Assembly (NCBI GenBank): GCA_034509425.1
Contig: JAVTVJ010000132.1
Span: 1,116,001 to 1,180,000 of the forward strand
Direction of reading: 5' to 3'
DNA from: Eopsaltria australis
Lineage: Eukaryota > Chordata > Aves > Passeriformes > Petroicidae
DNA length: 64,000 nucleotides
The notes under the pieces were generated by a model. That model saw nothing but the letters and a program-made list of their open reading frames with translations, did no database searches and was not told where the DNA came from. Below, in pieces: positions 34,761 through 47,800 of this stretch; positions within the stretch are counted from its first letter, which is position 1; every line of letters begins with the position of its first letter. The position numbers and the translations under genes were made by a program.

Positions 34761-37328
34761 GTGCAGGGAAATGGACGGAAGCTTGCCAAAAATATCCTCA
34801 CTGAAATCTCAAGATTTCATTCCCTTTCCTGAAAGGAAATTCTTCCTTTCAGGAAAGGGAATGAAATCTTGAAATCGCAGGACAAAGTGGAAGAAACTCT
34901 CTGGCAAGGAGATAAGATCAAATCAAAATGCAATTGGAAAAAAAACCAGAAAATTTGCAATTGGACCGGCTGCAACCAAATGCACTCGGATGAAATGAGG
35001 TGCAGTTTAAAACACCAGAACTTGTGATAATTATTTCCAAACAAATCCCAAAACAAAGGGAACAAAGAGAAACAAATGGACATAAAATAACCTGAAGAAA
35101 TGAGATTTCAAAACAAAATAAAAAAATCTGAAAGGACACAGAAATAAGAAAAGCCAGTGGGATGACCTGAAGTGCAGGGAAATGGAGGGAAGCTTGCCAA
35201 AAATATCCTCACTGAAATCGCAAGATTTCATTCCCTTTCCTGAAAGGAAATTCTTCCTTTCAGGAAAGGGAATGAAATCTTGAAATCGCAGGACAAAGTG
35301 GAAGAAAGCCTCTGGCAAGGAGATAAGATAAAATCAAAATGCAATTGAAAAAAACCAGAAAATTTGCAAGTGGACCGGCTGCAACCAAATGCACTCGGAT
35401 GAAATGAGGTGCAGTTTAAAGCACCAGAACTTGTGAAAATTATTTCCAAACAAATCCCAAAAGAAAAGGAACAAAGAGAAACAAATGGACATCAAATAAC
35501 CTGAAGAAATGAGATTTCAAAAATAAGTAAAAAATTCAGAAAGGAGGCAGAAATAAGAAAAGCCAGCAAGATAACCTGATGTGCAGGGAAATGGACGGAA
35601 GCTTGCCAAAAAATATCCTCCACTGAAATCGCAATTTCATTCCCTTTCCTGCAAAGGAAATTCTTCCTTTCAGGAAAGGAATGAAATCTTGAAATTCGCA
35701 GGAACAAAGTGGAAGAAAGCCTCTGGCAAGGAGATAAGATCAAATCAAAATGCAATTGAAAAAAACCAGAAAATTTCCAAGTGGACCGGCTGCAACCAAA
35801 TGCACTCGGATGAAATGAGGTGCAGTTCAAAGCACCAGAACTTGTGAAAATTATTCCAAAACAAATCCCAAGAGAAAGGGAACAAAGAGAAACAAATGGA
35901 CATAAAATAACCTGAAGAAATGAGATTTCAAAAATAAGTTAAAAATTCTGAAAGGACACAGAAATAAGAAAAGCAAGTGGGATTACCTGAAGTGCAGGGA
36001 AATGGACGGAAGCTTGCCAAAAATATCCTCACTGAAATCGCAAGATTTCATTCCCTTTCCTGAAAGGAAATTCTTCCTTTCAGGAAAGGGAATGAAATCT
36101 TGAAATCGCAGGACAAAGTGGAAGAAACCATCTGGCAAGGAGGTAAGATCAAATCAAAATGCAATTTGAAAAAACCAGAAAATTTGCAATTGGACCAGCT
36201 GCAACCAAATGCACTCGGATGAAATGAGGTGCAGTTTAAAGCACCAGAACTTGTGAAAATTATTGCCAAACAAATCCCAAAACAAAGGGAAGCAGGAGAA
36301 ACAAATGGACATAAAAAACCTGAAGAAATGAGAGTTCAAAAATAAGTAAAAATTTCTGAAATGACACAGAAATAAGAAAAGCCAGTGGGATGACCTGAAG
36401 TGCAAGGAAATGGATGGAAGCTTGCCAAAAATATCCTCACTGAAATCGCAAGATTTCATTCCCTTTCCTGAAAGGAAATTCTTCCTTTCAGGAAAGGGAA
36501 TGAAATCTTGAAACCGCAGGACAAAGTGGAAGAAAGCCTCTGGCAAGGAGATAAGATCAAATCAAAATGCAATTGAAAAAACCAGAAAATTTGCACATGG
36601 ACCGGCTGCAACCAAATGCACTCGGATGAAATGAGGTGCAGTTTAAAGCACCAGAACTTGTGAAAATTATTTCCAAAACAAATCCCAAAAGAAAGGGAAC
36701 AAAGAGAAAAAGAAATGGACATAAAATAACCTGAAGAAATGAGATTTCAAAAATAAGTAAGAAAATCTGAAAGGAGACAGAAATAAGAAAAGCCAGCGGG
36801 ATGACCTGAAGTGCAGGGAAATGGACGGAAGCTTGCCAAAAATATCCTCACTGAAATCGCAAGATTTCATTCCCTTTCCTGAAAGGAAATTCTTCCTTTC
36901 AGGAAAGGGAATGAAATCTTGAAATCGCAGGACAAAGTGGAAGAAAGCCTCTGGCAAGGAGATAAGATCAAATCAAAATGCAATTGAAAAAAAACCAGAA
37001 AATTTGCAAGTGGACCGGCTGCAACCAAATGCACTCGGATGAAATGAGGTGCAGTTTAAAACACCAGAACTTGTGATAATTATTCCCAAACAAATCCCAA
37101 ACGAAAGGGAACAAAGAGAAACAAATGGACATAAAATAACCTGAAGAAATGAGATTTCAAAAATAAGTAAAAAATTCTGAAATGACACAGAAATAAGAAA
37201 AGCCAGTGGGATGACCTGAAGTGCAGGGAAATGGAGGGAAGCTTGCCAAAAATATCCTCACTGAAATCGCAAGATTTCATTCCCTTTCCTGAAAGGAAAT
37301 TCTTCCTTTCAGGAAAGGGAATGAAATC

Positions 37329-37720
37329 ACCCAGAAATCGCAAGGACAAAGTGGAAGAAAGCCTCTAGCAAGAGATAAGATCAAATCAAAATACAATTAG
37401 AAAAAAAAAAACCAGAAAAATTTGCACATGGACGGCTGCAACCAAATGCACTCGGATGAAATGAGGTGCAGTTCAAAACACCAGAACTTGAAAATTATTT
37501 CCAAATAATCCCAAAACAAAGAGACAAAGAGAAACAAATGGACATCAAATAACGGAAGAAATGAGAGATTTCAAAAATAAGTAAAAATTCTGAAAGGACA
37601 CAGAAATACAAGAAAAGCAAAGGGGATTACCACAAGTGCAGGAAATGGACGGAAGCACTAAAAATATCCTCACTGAAATCGCAAGATTTCATTTCCCTTT
37701 CCTGAAAGTGCTTCCCTTCA
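37329..37720 (+). repeat. Indel-rich A monomer
   Basis: Nearly a full unit with dispersed single-base gains and losses (run of ten A, GACGGCTGCAACC, AGAGATTTC, CACAAGTGCAGG) and a broken hairpin arm (CTGAAAGTGCTTCCC). Confidence 0.75.
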
Positions 37721-38779
37721 GGAAAGGGAATGAAATCTTGAAATCGCAGGACAAAGTGGAAGAAAGCCTCTGGCAAGGAGATAAGATCAAATCAAAATGC
37801 AATTGAAAAAAACCAGAAAATTTGCAAGTGGACCGGCTGCAACCAAATGCACTCGGATGAAATGAGGTGAAGTTTAAAGCACAGAACTTGTGAAAATTAT
37901 TCCCAAACAAATCCCAAAACAAAGGGAACAAAGAGAAACAAATGGACATAAAATAACCTGAAGAAATGAGATTTCAAAAATAAGTAAAAAATTCTGAAAA
38001 GACGCAGAAATAAGAAAAGCCAGTGGGATGACCTGAAGTGCAGGGAAATGGAGGGAAGCTTGCCAAAAATATCCTCACTGAAATCGCAAGATTTTCATTC
38101 CCTTTCCCTGAAAATTTACTTCCCACTCCAGGAAGGGCTGAAATCACCCAGAAATGCACTGAGACAAAAGTGGAAGAAAGCCTGCAACGAGGATAAAAGA
38201 TCAAATCAAATGCAATTGAAAAAACCAAGAAAAATTTGCAAGTGGACCGGCTGCAACCAAATGCACTCGGATGAAATGAGGTGCAGTTTAAAGCACCAGA
38301 ACTTGTGAAAATTATTTCCAAACAAATCCCAAAAGAAAGGGAACAAAGAGAAAGAAATGGACATAAAATAACCGGAAGAAATGAGATTTCAAAAATAAAT
38401 AAAAAAATCTGAAAGGACACAGAAATAAGAAAAGCCAGCGGGATGACCTGAAGTGCAGGGAAATGGATGGAAGCTTGCAAAAATTATCCTCACTGAAATC
38501 GCAAGATTTCATTCCCTTTCCTGAAAGGAAATTCTTCCTTTCAGGAAAGGGAATGAAATCTTGAAATCGCAGGACAAAGTGGAAGAAAGCCTCTGGCAAG
38601 GAGATAAGATCAAATCAAAATGCAATTGAAAAAAACCAGAAAATTTGCACATGGACCAGCTGCAACCAAATGCACTCGGATGAAATGAGGTGCAGTTTAA
38701 AGCACCAGAACTTGTGAAAATTATTCCCAAACCAATCCCAAAAGAAAGGGAACAAAGAGAAACAAATGGACATCAAATA

Positions 38780-39065
38780 ACCACGAAGAAGGCAAGGGAA
38801 CGAAATAAATACGGAAAATCTGAAAGGACACAGAAATAAAAGAGAAAAAGAAGCCAAGCAGAAGGATGACCTGAGGGTGCAGGAAATGGACGGAAGCATA
38901 AAAATATCCTCACTGAAATCACTTGAGATTCATTTCCCTTCCTGAAAATTCTTCCTTTCAGGAAAGGGAATGAAATCTTTAATCACTGTAAAATTAAGGA
39001 AAGCCTCTAGCAAGGAGATGAATCAAATCAAAATGCAATTGAAAAACCAGAAAGAGATTTACAGA
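38780..39065 (+). repeat. Degenerate A monomer with lost hairpin arm
   Basis: CACGAAGAAGGCAAGGGAAC and AAAGAGAAAAAGAAGCCAAG replace the usual sequence, and the hairpin is shortened to CCTGAAAATTCTTCC. Landmarks resume after CGGCTGCAGCC. Confidence 0.7.
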
Positions 39066-41414
39066 GTGGACCGGCTGCAGCCAAATGCACTCGGATGAAA
39101 TGAGGTGCAGTTCAAAGCACCAGAACTTGTGAAAATTATTTCCAAACAAATCCCAAAAGAAAGGGAACAAAGAGAAACAAATGGACATAAAATAACCGGA
39201 AGAAATGAGATTTCAAAAATAAGTAAAAAAATCTGAAAGGACACAGAAATAAGAAAAGCCAGCGGGATTACCTGAAGTGCAGGGAAATGAACGGAAGCTT
39301 GCCAAAAATATCCTCACTGAAATCGCAAGATTTCATTCCCTTTCCTGAAAGGAAATTCTTCCTTTCAGGAAAGGGAATGAAATCTTGAAATCGCAGGACA
39401 AAGTGGAAGAAAGCCTCTGGCAAGGAGATAAGATCAAATCAAAATGCAATTGAAAAGAAACAGAAAATTTGCAAGTGGACCAGCTGCAACCAAATGCACT
39501 CGGATGAAATGAGGTGCAGTTTAAAGCACCAGAACTTGTGAAAATTATTTCCAAAACAAATCCCAAAACAAAGGGAACAAAGAAAAACAAATGGACATCA
39601 AATAACCTGAAGAAATGAGATTTCAAAAATAAGTAAAAAATTCTGAAAGGACGCAGAAATAAGAAAAGCCAGTGGGATGACCTGAAGTGCAGGAAATGGG
39701 CGGAAACTTGCCAAAAATATCCTCACTGAAATGTAAGATTTCATTCCCACTTCCCTGAAAATTCTTCCCCTTTCAGGAAGGGGTAAAACTCTTGAGGCAT
39801 CACTGAGACAAAAGTGGAAAGCCTCTGGCAAGGAGATAAGATCAAATCAAAATGCAATTGAAAAAACCAGAAAATTTGCAAGTGGACCAGCTGCAACCAA
39901 ATGCACTCAGATGAAATGAGGTGCAGTTTAAAGCACCAGAACTTGTGAAAATTATTTCCAAACAAATCCCAAAACAAAGGGAACAAAGAGAAACAAATGG
40001 ACATAAAATAACCTGAAGAAATGAGATTTCAAAAATAAGTAAAAAATTCTGAAAGGACACAGAAATAAGAAAAGCAAGTGGGATTACCTGAAGTGCAGGG
40101 AAATGGAGGGAAGCTTGCCAAAAATATCCTCACTGAAAACGCAAGATTTCATTCCCTTTCCTGAAAGGAAATTCTTCCTTTCAGGAAAGGGAATGAAATC
40201 TTGAAATCGCAGGACAAAGTGGAAGAAAGCCTCTGGCAAGGAGATAAGATCAAATCAAAATGCAATTGATAAAAACCAGAAAATTTGCACATGGACCGGC
40301 TGCAACCAAATGCACTCGGATGAAATGAGGTGCAGTTTAAAGCACCAGAACTTGTGAAAATTATTTCCAAACAAATCCCAAAACAAAGGGAACAAAGAGA
40401 AAGAAATGGACATCAAATAACCTGAAGAAATGAGATTTCAAAAATAAGTAAAAAGATCTGAAAGCACAAAGAAATAAGAAAAGCCAGCGGGATTACCTGA
40501 AGTGCAGGGAAATGGACGGAAGCTTGCCAAAAATTTCCTCACTGAAATCGCAAGATTTCATTCCCTTTCCTGAAAGGAAATTCTTCCTTTCAGGAAAGGG
40601 AATGAAATCTTGAAATCGCAGGACAAAGTGGAAGAATGCCTCTGGCAAGGAGATAAGATCAAATCAAAATGCAATTGAAAAAAACCAGAAAATTTGCAAG
40701 TGGACTGGCTGCAACCAAATGCACTCGGATGAAATGAGGTGCAGTTTAAAACACCAGAACTTGTGATAATTATTTCCAAACAAATCCCAAAACAAAGGGA
40801 ACAAAGAGAAACAAATGGACATAAAATAACCTGAAGAAATGAGATTTCAAAAATAAGTAAAAAATTCTGAAAGGATGCAGAAATAGGAAAAGCCAGCGGG
40901 ATGACCTGAAGTGCAGGGGAATGGACGGAAGCTTGCCAAAAATATCCTCACTGAAATCGCAAGATTTCATTCCCTTTCCTGAAAGGAAATTTATCCTTTC
41001 AGGAAAGGGAATGAAATCTTGAAATCGCAGGACAAAGTGGAAGAAAGCCTCTGGCAAGGAGATAAGATCAAATCAAAATGCAATTGAAAAAAACCAGAAA
41101 ATTTGCACATGGACCGGCTGCAACCAAATGCACTCGGATGAAATGAGGTGCAGTTTAAAGCACCAGAACTTGTGAAAATTATTTCCAAATCAAATCCCAA
41201 AACAAAGGGAACAAAGAGAAACAAATGGACATCAAATAACCGGAAGAAATGAGATTTCAAAAATAAGTAAAAAAATCTGAAAGGACACAGAAATAAGAAA
41301 AGCCAGCAGGATGACCTGAAGTGCAGGGAAATGGACGGAAGCTTGCCAAAAATATCCTCACTGAAATCGCAAGATTTCATTCCCTTTCCTGAAAGGAAAT
41401 TCTTCCTTTCAGGA

Positions 41415-41815
41415 AAGGGGTAAATACTTGAAATCACAAGTTAAAGTGGAAGAAAGCCTCTAGCGAGAGATAAGATCAAGTAAAAATGCAATTTAAAGAA
41501 AAACCAGAAAAATTTTGCACATGGGCCAGCTGCAACCAAATGCACTCAGGTGAAATGAGGTGCAGTTCAAAACACCAGAACTTTGAAAATTGGCTAAACA
41601 AATCCCAAAACAAAAGGGAACAAAAGAGAAACAAATGGACATCAAATAACCTGAAAAGTAGAGATTTCAAAATAAGTAAAAAATTCACAGGAAATGACAC
41701 AGAAATAAGAAAAATAGTGGGATGACTAAGGGTGCAGAGAAATGGGCTGAGCTGCAAAAACCATACTCACTAAGAAATACATAAAGAATTTCATTTCCCA
41801 CTCCCTGAAAATTCT
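41415..41815 (+). repeat. Degenerate A monomer (one full unit)
   Basis: One complete unit differs from its neighbours by many substitutions and indels (GGGCCAGCTGCAACC, CTTTGAAAATTGGCTAAAC, GACTAAGGGTGCAGAG, AAGAATTTCATTTCCCACTC). More substitutions than the other patches, so it may be a truly older copy. Confidence 0.7.
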
Positions 41816-44800
41816 TCCTTTCAGGAAAGGGAATGAAATCTTGAAATCGCAGGACAAAGTGGAAGAAAACCTCTGGCAAGGAGATAAGATCAAATCAAAA
41901 TGCAATTGAAAAAAACCTGAAAATTTGCAATTGGACCGGCTGCAACCAAATGCACTCGGATGAAATGAGGTGCAGTTTAAAGCACCAGAACTTGTGAAAA
42001 TTATTGCCAAACAAATCCCAAAACAAAGGGAAGCAGGAGAAACAAATGGACATAAAGTAACCCGAAGAAATGAGATTTCAAAAATGGATAAAAAAATTCT
42101 GAAAGGATGCAGAAATAAGAAAAGCCAGCATGATGACCTGAAGTGCAGGGAAATGGACGAAAGCTTGCCAAAAATATCCTCACTGAAATCGCAAGATTTC
42201 ATTCCCTTTCCTGAAAGGAAATTCTTCCTTTCAGGAAAGGGAATGAAATCTTGAAATCGCAGGACAAAGTGGAAGAAACCCTCTGGCCAGGAGATAAGAT
42301 CAAATCAAAATGCAATTGAAAAAAACCTGAAAATTTGCAATTGGACCGGCTGCAACCAAATGCACTCGGATGAAATGAGGTGCAGTTTAAAGCACCAGAA
42401 CTTGTGAAAATTATTTCCAAACAAATCCCAAAACAAAGGGAACAAAGAGAAACAAATGGACATCAAATAACCTGAAGAAATGAGATTTCAAAAATAAGTA
42501 AAAAAATCTGAAAGGACGCAGAAATAAGAAAAGCAAGTGGGATGACCTGAAGTGCAGGGAAATGGACGGAAGCTTGCCAAAAATATCCTCATTGAAATCG
42601 CAAGATTTCATTCCCTTTCCTGAAAGGAAATTCTTCCTTTCAGGAAAGGGAATGAAATCTTGAAATCGCAGGACAAAGTGGAAGAAAGCCTCTGGCAAGG
42701 AGATAAGATCAAATCAAAATGCAATTGAAAAAAACCAGAAAATTTGCAGGTGGACCGGCTGCAACCAAATGCACTCGGATGAAATGAGGTGCAGTTTAAA
42801 GCACCAGAACTTGTGAAAATTATTTCCAAACAAATCCCAAAACAAAGGGAACAAAGAGAAACAAATGGACATCAAATAATCGGAAGAAATGAGATTTCAA
42901 AACTAAGTAAAAAATTCTGAAAGGACAAAGAAATAAGAAAAGCCAGTGGGATGACCTGAAGTGCAGGGAAATGGACGGAAGCTTGCAGAAAATTTCCTCA
43001 CTGAAATCGCAAGATTTCATTCCCTTTCCTGAAAGGAAATTCTTCCTTTCAGGAAAGGGAATGAAATCTTGAAATCGCAGGACAAAGTGGAAGAAAGCCT
43101 CTGGCAAGGAGATAAGATCAAATCAAAATGCAATTGAAAAAAACCAGAAAATGTGCAAGTGGACCGGCTGCAACCAAATGCACTCGGATGAAATGAGGTG
43201 CAGTTTAAAGCACCAGAACTTGTGAAAATTATTTCCAAAACAAATCCCAAGAGAAAGGGAACAAAGAGAAACAAATGGACATAAAATAACCTAAAGAAAT
43301 GAGATTTCAAAAATAAGTAAAGAATTCTGAAAGGGCGCAGAAATAAGAAAAACAAGTGGGATGACCTGAAGTGCAGGGAAATGGACGGAAGCTTGCCAAA
43401 AATATCCTCACTGAAATCGCAAGATTTCATTCCCCTTCCTGAAAGGAAATTCTTCCTTTCAGGAAAGGGAATGAAATCTTGAAATCGCAGGACAAAGTGG
43501 AAGAAAGCCTCTGGCAAGGAGATAAGATCAAATCAAAATGCAATTGACAAAAACCAGAAAATTTGCAAGTGGACCGGCTGCAACCAAATGCACTCAGATG
43601 AAATGAGGTGCAGTTCAAAGCACCAGAACTTGTGAAAATTATTCCCAAACCAATCCCAAAACAAAGGGAACAAAGAGAAACAAATGGACATCAAATAACC
43701 GGAAGAAATGAGATTTCAAAAATAAGTAAAAAAATCTGAAAGGACACAGAAATAAGAAAAGCCAGCGGGATGACCTGAAGTGCAGGGAAATGGACGGAAG
43801 CTTGCCAAAAATATCCTCACTGAAATCGCAAGATTTCATTCCCTTTCCTGAAAGGAAATTCTTCCCTTCAGGAAAGGGAATGAAATCTTGAAATCGCAGG
43901 ACAAAGTGGAAGAAACCCTCTGGCAAGGAGATAAGATCAAATCAAAATGCAATTGAAAAAAACCAGAAAATTGGCAAGTGGACCGGCTGCAACCAAATGC
44001 ACTCGGATGAAATGAGGTGCAGTTTAAAGCACCAGAACTTGTGAAAATTATTTCCAAAACAAATCCCAAAACAAAGGGAACAAAGAGAAACAAATGGACA
44101 TCAAATAACCTGAAGAAATGAGATTTCAAAAATAAGTAAAAAATTCTGAAAGGACGCAGAAATAAGAAAAGCCAGCGAGATGACCTGAAGTGCAGGGAAA
44201 TGGAGGGAAGCTTGCCAAAAATATCCTCACTGAAATCGCAAGATTTCATTCCCTTTCCTGAAAGGAAATTCTTCCTTTCAGGAAAGGGAATGAAATGTTG
44301 AAATCGCAGGACAAAGTGGAAGAAAGCCTCTGGCAAGGAGATAAGATCAAATCAAAATGCAATTGAAAAAAAACAGAAAATTTGCAAGTGGACCGGCTGC
44401 AACCAAATGCACTCGGATGAAATGAGGTGCAGTTCAAAGCACCGGAACTTGTGAAAATTATTCCAAAACAAATCCCAAGAGAAAGGGAACAAAGAGAAAC
44501 AAATGGACATCAAATAACCTGAAGAAATGAGATTTCAAAAATAAGTAAAAAAATCTGAAAGGACACAGAAATAAGAAAAGCCAGCGGGATGACCTGAAGT
44601 GCAGGGAAATGGACGGAAGCTTGCCAAAAATATCCTCAATGAAATCGCAAGATTTCATTCCCTTTCCTGAAAGGAAACTCTTCCTTTCAGGAAAGGGAAT
44701 GAAATCTTGAAATCGCAGGACAAAGTGGAAGAAAGCCTCTGGCAAGGAGATAAGATCAAATCAAAATGCAATTGAAAAAAACCAGAAAATTTGAAAGTGG

Positions 44801-47800
44801 ACCGGCTGCAACCAAATGCACTCGGATGAAATGAGGTGCAGTTTAAAGCACCAGAACTTGTGAAAATTATTCCAAAACAAATCCCAAAACAAAGGGAACA
44901 AAGAGAAATAAATGGACATAAAATAACCTGAAGAAATGAGATTTCAAAAATAAGTAAAAAATTCTGAAAGGATGCAGAAGTAAGAAAAGCCAGCGGGATG
45001 ACCTGAAGTGCAGGGACATGGACGGAAGCTTGCCAAAAATATCTCACTGAAATCGCAAGATTTCATTCCCTTTCCTGAAAGGAAATTCTTCCTTTCAGGA
45101 AAGGGAATGAAATCTTGAAATCGCAGGACAAAGTGGAAGAAAGCCTCTGGCAAGGAGATAAGATCAAATGAAAATGCAATTGAAAAAAACCAGAAAATTT
45201 GCACATGGACCGGCTGCAACCAAATGCACTCGGATGAAATGAGGTGCAGTTTAAAGCACCAGAACTTGTGAAAATTATTTCCAAAACAAATCCCGAGAGA
45301 AAGGGAACAAAGAGAAACAAATGGACATCAAATAACCTGAAGAAATGAGATTTCAAAAATAAGTAAAAAAATCTGAAAGGACACAGAAATAAGAAAAGCA
45401 AGCAGGATGAGCCTGAAGTGCAGGGAAATGGACGGAAGCTTGCCAAATATCCTCACTGAAATCGCAGATTTCATTCCTTTCCTGAAAGGATAATTCTTCC
45501 TTTCAGGAAAGGGAATGAAATCTTGAATCGCAGGACAAAGTGGAAGAAAGCCTCTGGCAAGGAGATAAGATCAAACAAAAATGCATTGAAAAAAAAAAGC
45601 AGAAAAAATTGCAAGTGAACCGGGCTGCAACAAATTGCACTCGGATGTATGAGGTTGCAGTTCAAGCAACCAGAACTTGTGAAATTATTCTCCAAACCAA
45701 TCCCAAAACAAAGAACAAAGAGAAACAATGGACATCAAAATAACCTGAAGAAATGAGATTTCAAAAATGGATAAAAATATTCTGAAAGGACGCAGAAATA
45801 AGAAAAGCCAGCGGGATGACCTGAAGTGCAGGGAAATGGACGGAAGCTTGCCAAAAATATCCTCACTGAAATCGCAAGATTTCATTCCCTTTCCTGAAAG
45901 GAAATTCTTCATTTCAGGAAAGGGAATGAAATCTTGAAATCGCAGGACAAAGTGGAAGAAACCCTCTGGCAAGGAGATAAGATCAAATCAAAATGCAATT
46001 GAAAAAAACCAGAAAATTTGCAAGTGGACCGGCTGCAACCAAATGCACTCGGGTGAAATGAGGTGCAGTTTAAAGCACCAGAACTTGTGAAAATTATTCC
46101 CAAACCAATCCCAAAACAAAGGGAACAAAGAGAAAGAAATGGACATCAAATAACCTGAAGAAATGAGATTTCAAAAATAAGTAAAAAATTCTGAAATGAC
46201 ACAGAAATAAGAAAAGCCAGCGGGATGACCTGAAGTGCAGGGAAATGGACGGAAGCTTGCCAAAAATATCCTCACTGAAATCGCAAGATTTCATTCCCTT
46301 TCCTGAAAGGAAATTCTTCCTTTCATGAAAGGGAATGAAATCTTGAAATCGCAGGACAAAGTGGAAGAAAGCCTCTGGCAAGGAGATAAGATCAAATCAA
46401 AATGCAATTGAAAAAACCAGAAAATTTGCAAGTGGACCGGCTGCAACCAAATGCACTCGGATGAAATGAGGTGCAGTTCAAAGCACCAGAACTTGTGAAA
46501 ATTATTCCAAAACAAATCCCAAGAGAAAGGGAACAAAGAGAAACAAATGGACATCAAAAAACCTGAAGAAATGAGATTTCAAAAATAAGTAAAAAATTCT
46601 GAAAGGACACAGAAATAAGAAAAGCCAGCAGGATGACCTGAAGTGCAGGGAAATGGACGGAAGCTTGCCAAAAATATCCTCACTGAAATCGCAAGATTTC
46701 ATTCCCTTTCCTGAAAGGAAATTCTTCCTTTCAGGAAAGGGATTGAAAATCTTGAATCGCAGGACAAAGTGGAAGAAAGCCTCTGCAAGGGATAAGATCA
46801 AATCAAAATGCAATTGAAAAAAACAGAAAATTTTTGCAAGTGAGACCGGCTGCAACCAAATACTCCGGATGAAATGAAGTGGCAAGTTTCAAAGCACCAG
46901 AACTTGTGAAAATTATTTCCAACAATCCAAGAGAAAGAGGAACAAAAGAGAAAAATGGACATCAATAACCTGAAGAAATGAAGATTTCAAAAATAAGTAA
47001 AAAAATCTGAAAGGACACAGAAATAAGAAAAGCCAGCGAGATGACCTGAAGTGCAGGGAAATGGACGGAAGCTTGCCAAAAATATCCTCACTGAAATCGC
47101 AAGATTTCATTCCTTTTCCTGAAAGGAAATTCTTCCTTTCAGGAAAGGGAATGAAATCTTGAAATCGCAGGACAAAGTGGAAGAAAGCCTCTGGCAAGGA
47201 GATAAGATCAAATCAAAATGCAATTGAAAAAAACCAAAAATTTGCACATGGACCGGCTGCAACCAAATGCACTCGGATGAAATGAAGTGCAGTTTAAAGC
47301 ACCAGAACTTGTGAAAATTTTTTCCAAACAAATCCCAAAACAAAGGGAACAAAGAGAAACAAACGGACATCAAATAACCTGAAGAAATGAGATTTCAAAA
47401 ATAAGTAAAAAATTCTGAAAGGATGCAGAAATAAGAAAAGCCAGCGGGATGACCTGAAGTGCAGGGAAATGGACGGAAGCTTGCCAAAAATATCCTGCAC
47501 TGAAATCGCAAGTTTCATTCCCTTTCCTGAAAGGAAATTCTTCCTTTCAGAAAAGGGAATGAAATCTTGAAATCGCAGGACAAAGTGGAAGAAACCCTCT
47601 GGCAAGGAGATAAGATCAAATCAAAATGCAATTGAAAAAACCAGAAAATTTGCAATTGGACCGGCTGCAACCAAATGCACTCGGAAGAAATCAGGTGCAG
47701 TTGAAAGCACCAGAACACTTGAAAATTATTCCCAAACAAATCCCAAACCAAAGGGAAGCAGGAGAAACAAATGGACATAAAATAACCTAAAGAAATGAGA